A DNA stretch of 13,684 nucleotides, from NCBI GenBank assembly GCA_019116405.1, contig DXBS01000042.1, positions 1 through 13,684 of the forward strand. The letters are read 5' to 3'. Source of the stretch: Candidatus Gallimonas intestinigallinarum. Lineage in GTDB: Bacteria > Bacillota_A > Clostridia > Christensenellales > Borkfalkiaceae. The notes beneath the pieces are model-generated. The model was not told the origin of the DNA and ran no database searches. It saw nothing but the letters and a program-made list of their open reading frames with translations. Of the stretch, positions 12,258 through 13,684 are shown one piece after another. Within the stretch, counting starts at the first letter, position 1. The number at the start of each line of letters is the position of its first letter. The position numbers were made by a program, and so were the translations under genes.

Positions 12258-13684
12258 TTATACCTCCACCGGCGGGATATTCAGCGTGTCGATGATCCCT
12301 TCAAAGATCTGCTTTGCGCAGGGCGCCGCGACCGTGCTGCCGTAATATGCGCCCTGCGGTTCGTCGACGATGACGAGCGCAAGGTATTTGGGGCTGTTTG
12401 CGGGAAAGCATCCGATAAAAGAGGAGACGTATTTGCCCTGCGCGATATGTCCGTCCTCGTACTTTTGCGCCGTCCCCGTCTTGCCCGCGACGCGGTAGCC
12501 CTCGATATATGCCTTTTTTCCGCTGCCGTCCCGCACGACGCCCTCCAGCATGGAGGTGAGCATCTTGGACGCCTCCTCACTGATGGGCTGCGACAATAAA
12601 ACGGACGAGGTACGCTCGATGACAGCGCCGCTCTCGTCCACGATCTCACTGACCAGCCGCGGGGCGTAGTACTTGCCGCCGTTGACCGCCGCGGCGCTCG
12701 CACAGGCGAGCTGCAGAGGCGTGACCGCGATCGTCTGCCCGAAGCCGATGCGCGCAAAGTCGCAGTCCCGCAAGGTACTTTCGGGCAGCAGCATACCGAT
12801 CGCTTCGCCCGAGAAGTCCAGCCCTGTCGCGCGCCCGAAGTTGAACGCGGCGAGATAGTCGTAGAAGGTCTCCTTGCCCAGCGACAGCGCGATGTCCACA
12901 AAGCACGGATTGCAGCTGTTGTTGAGCGCCTCGGCAAGCGTCTGATTGGAATGTTTCCCGTTCGCGTGATCGCTCCAGCAGCGGATGGTCGTCCCGTCCA
13001 CCGTGCGCGTACGTGAGGAGGAGAAGATGGCGTTTGGCGCAAAGGCGGCGGTATTGCCCTGCAAATACTCCTCGAGATTGGCAGCCGCCGTGACGATCTT
13101 GAAGGTGGAGCCCGGCTCATAGACGTCGCTGACGAGCGCGTTTCTTGAGAGTAAATTGAGCGCGGAGAGATCGTTTCGCGGAATGTCGTTGAGGTCGTAG
13201 GAAGGCAGATTGACCATTGCGAGCACAGAAAAGTCGGTCACGTCCAGCACGATCGCCCGCGCCGCCTTGGCAATGTACTCCTGAAGCGCTCCTTCCATGA
13301 CCTGCTCCGCGATCGCCTGGATGCGGTAGTCGAGGGCGAGCGTCAGGCTCATGCCGTCCGTTGCGGGGATATACGCCGCCGTCGCGCCCTCTAAATCGAC
13401 GCCGACGAGGTCGGTTTCAAACAAGATCTCCCCCTGCTCGCCCGCGAGAAAGCTGTTGTAATACTGCTCGATGCCCGTCGAGCCGGAGCCGTCATAGGAG
13501 GTAAAACCCAGCACCTGACAGGCAAGCGATGCGTGCGGATAGAAGCGGATATCGTCCCGCGCATAGTATACGCCGGCAATGTCCGCGCCCTCGATGCGCT
13601 CCACCACGGACTTTTCCACCCGCTTGGCGACAACGATCTCCGAGCGGCTCTTGTCAGTCAGCTTTTCCAGCGTATCTTCATAGG
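12258..13684 (-). CDS. ftsI: Class B penicillin-binding protein, FtsI/PBP2 type (N-terminus outside window)
   Basis: The frame is open to the right edge, so about 475 residues are visible and the N-terminal cytoplasmic and membrane part is missing. It is a septal transpeptidase that cross-links stem peptides and partners with FtsW. Visible in order: part of the N-terminal module (RFYPHASLACQVLGF, GSGSTGIEQYYN), then the transpeptidase domain with EPGSTFKI (active serine codon at 13107-13109), the SxN motif in NNSCNPCF, and KTGT at 12471-12482. The protein ends soon after the transpeptidase domain, with no PASTA repeat, unlike SpoVD of Bacillus subtilis; this favours a vegetative FtsI role, though clostridial SpoVD-like proteins can also be short. 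It is the first visible gene of the murein operon, and mraZ, mraW and ftsL would be expected further right. Confidence 0.93.
   Translation of the reverse strand, partial: YEDTLEKLTDKSRSEIVVAKRVEKSVVERIEGADIAGVYYARDDIRFYPHASLACQVLGFTSYDGSGSTGIEQYYNSFLAGEQGEILFETDLVGVDLEGATAAYIPATDGMSLTLALDYRIQAIAEQVMEGALQEYIAKAARAIVLDVTDFSVLAMVNLPSYDLNDIPRNDLSALNLLSRNALVSDVYEPGSTFKIVTAAANLEEYLQGNTAAFAPNAIFSSSRTRTVDGTTIRCWSDHANGKHSNQTLAEALNNSCNPCFVDIALSLGKETFYDYLAAFNFGRATGLDFSGEAIGMLLPESTLRDCDFARIGFGQTIAVTPLQLACASAAAVNGGKYYAPRLVSEIVDESGAVIERTSSVLLSQPISEEASKMLTSMLEGVVRDGSGKKAYIEGYRVAGKTGTAQKYEDGHIAQGKYVSSFIGCFPANSPKYLALVIVDEPQGAYYGSTVAAPCAKQIFEGIIDTLNIPPVEV

Noticed and set aside
1..13684. CRISPR array, phage genes or a defence system
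   Set aside because: No spaced direct repeats and no nuclease, helicase or toxin-antitoxin motifs were seen; apart from the left end, the window is a conventional division and wall cluster.

Overview
The window is mostly a division and cell wall (dcw) gene cluster, read on the minus strand from the right edge towards the left. Transcription order is a class B penicillin-binding protein (cut by the right edge), murE, mraY, murD, ftsW, murA, ftsQ, ftsA, ftsZ, then an inositol-monophosphatase-family gene. Gene order, GGAGG-type ribosome binding sites, the DNPR motif of MurE (meso-diaminopimelate type) and consensus sigma-A-like promoters point to a GC-rich member of the Bacillota, most likely a Clostridia-type bacterium. 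The genus cannot be told from this sequence.

Right part (about 5.2-13.7 kb): the penicillin-binding protein to ftsQ genes are tightly packed and look like one operon, with abutting or overlapping genes from the PBP to ftsW. They cover UDP-MurNAc peptide assembly (MurA, MurD, MurE), lipid I formation (MraY), glycan polymerisation and cross-linking (FtsW and the PBP), and the divisome protein FtsQ. murF and murG, which usually sit in this cluster, are not here. A GC-rich hairpin ends this unit after ftsQ.

Middle part (about 1.7-5.2 kb): ftsA and ftsZ have their own perfect-consensus promoter (TTGACA, 17 nt, TATAAT). The FtsA is divergent in its nucleotide-binding motifs. An intrinsic terminator follows ftsZ, and its U-tract directly abuts the ribosome binding site of the phosphatase gene. 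The phosphatase gene ends at a hairpin shared with a convergent GNAT acetyltransferase gene.

Left part (1 to about 1.24 kb): this is visibly more AT-rich and looks like the end of an integrated element. It holds the C-terminal part of a probable serine recombinase, a convergent small lipoprotein gene, and a long lipoprotein leader. The leader has its own promoter, a three-codon minigene and an intrinsic terminator, a layout suggesting translation-dependent attenuation. Between this leader and the acetyltransferase lie a 12-bp perfect hairpin and a promoter that appears to give a leaderless acetyltransferase mRNA.

The dcw genes themselves are ordinary in function. The more unusual signals are the left-end regulatory architecture, the recombinase frame that runs through its terminator, the divergent FtsA, and the missing murF and murG.
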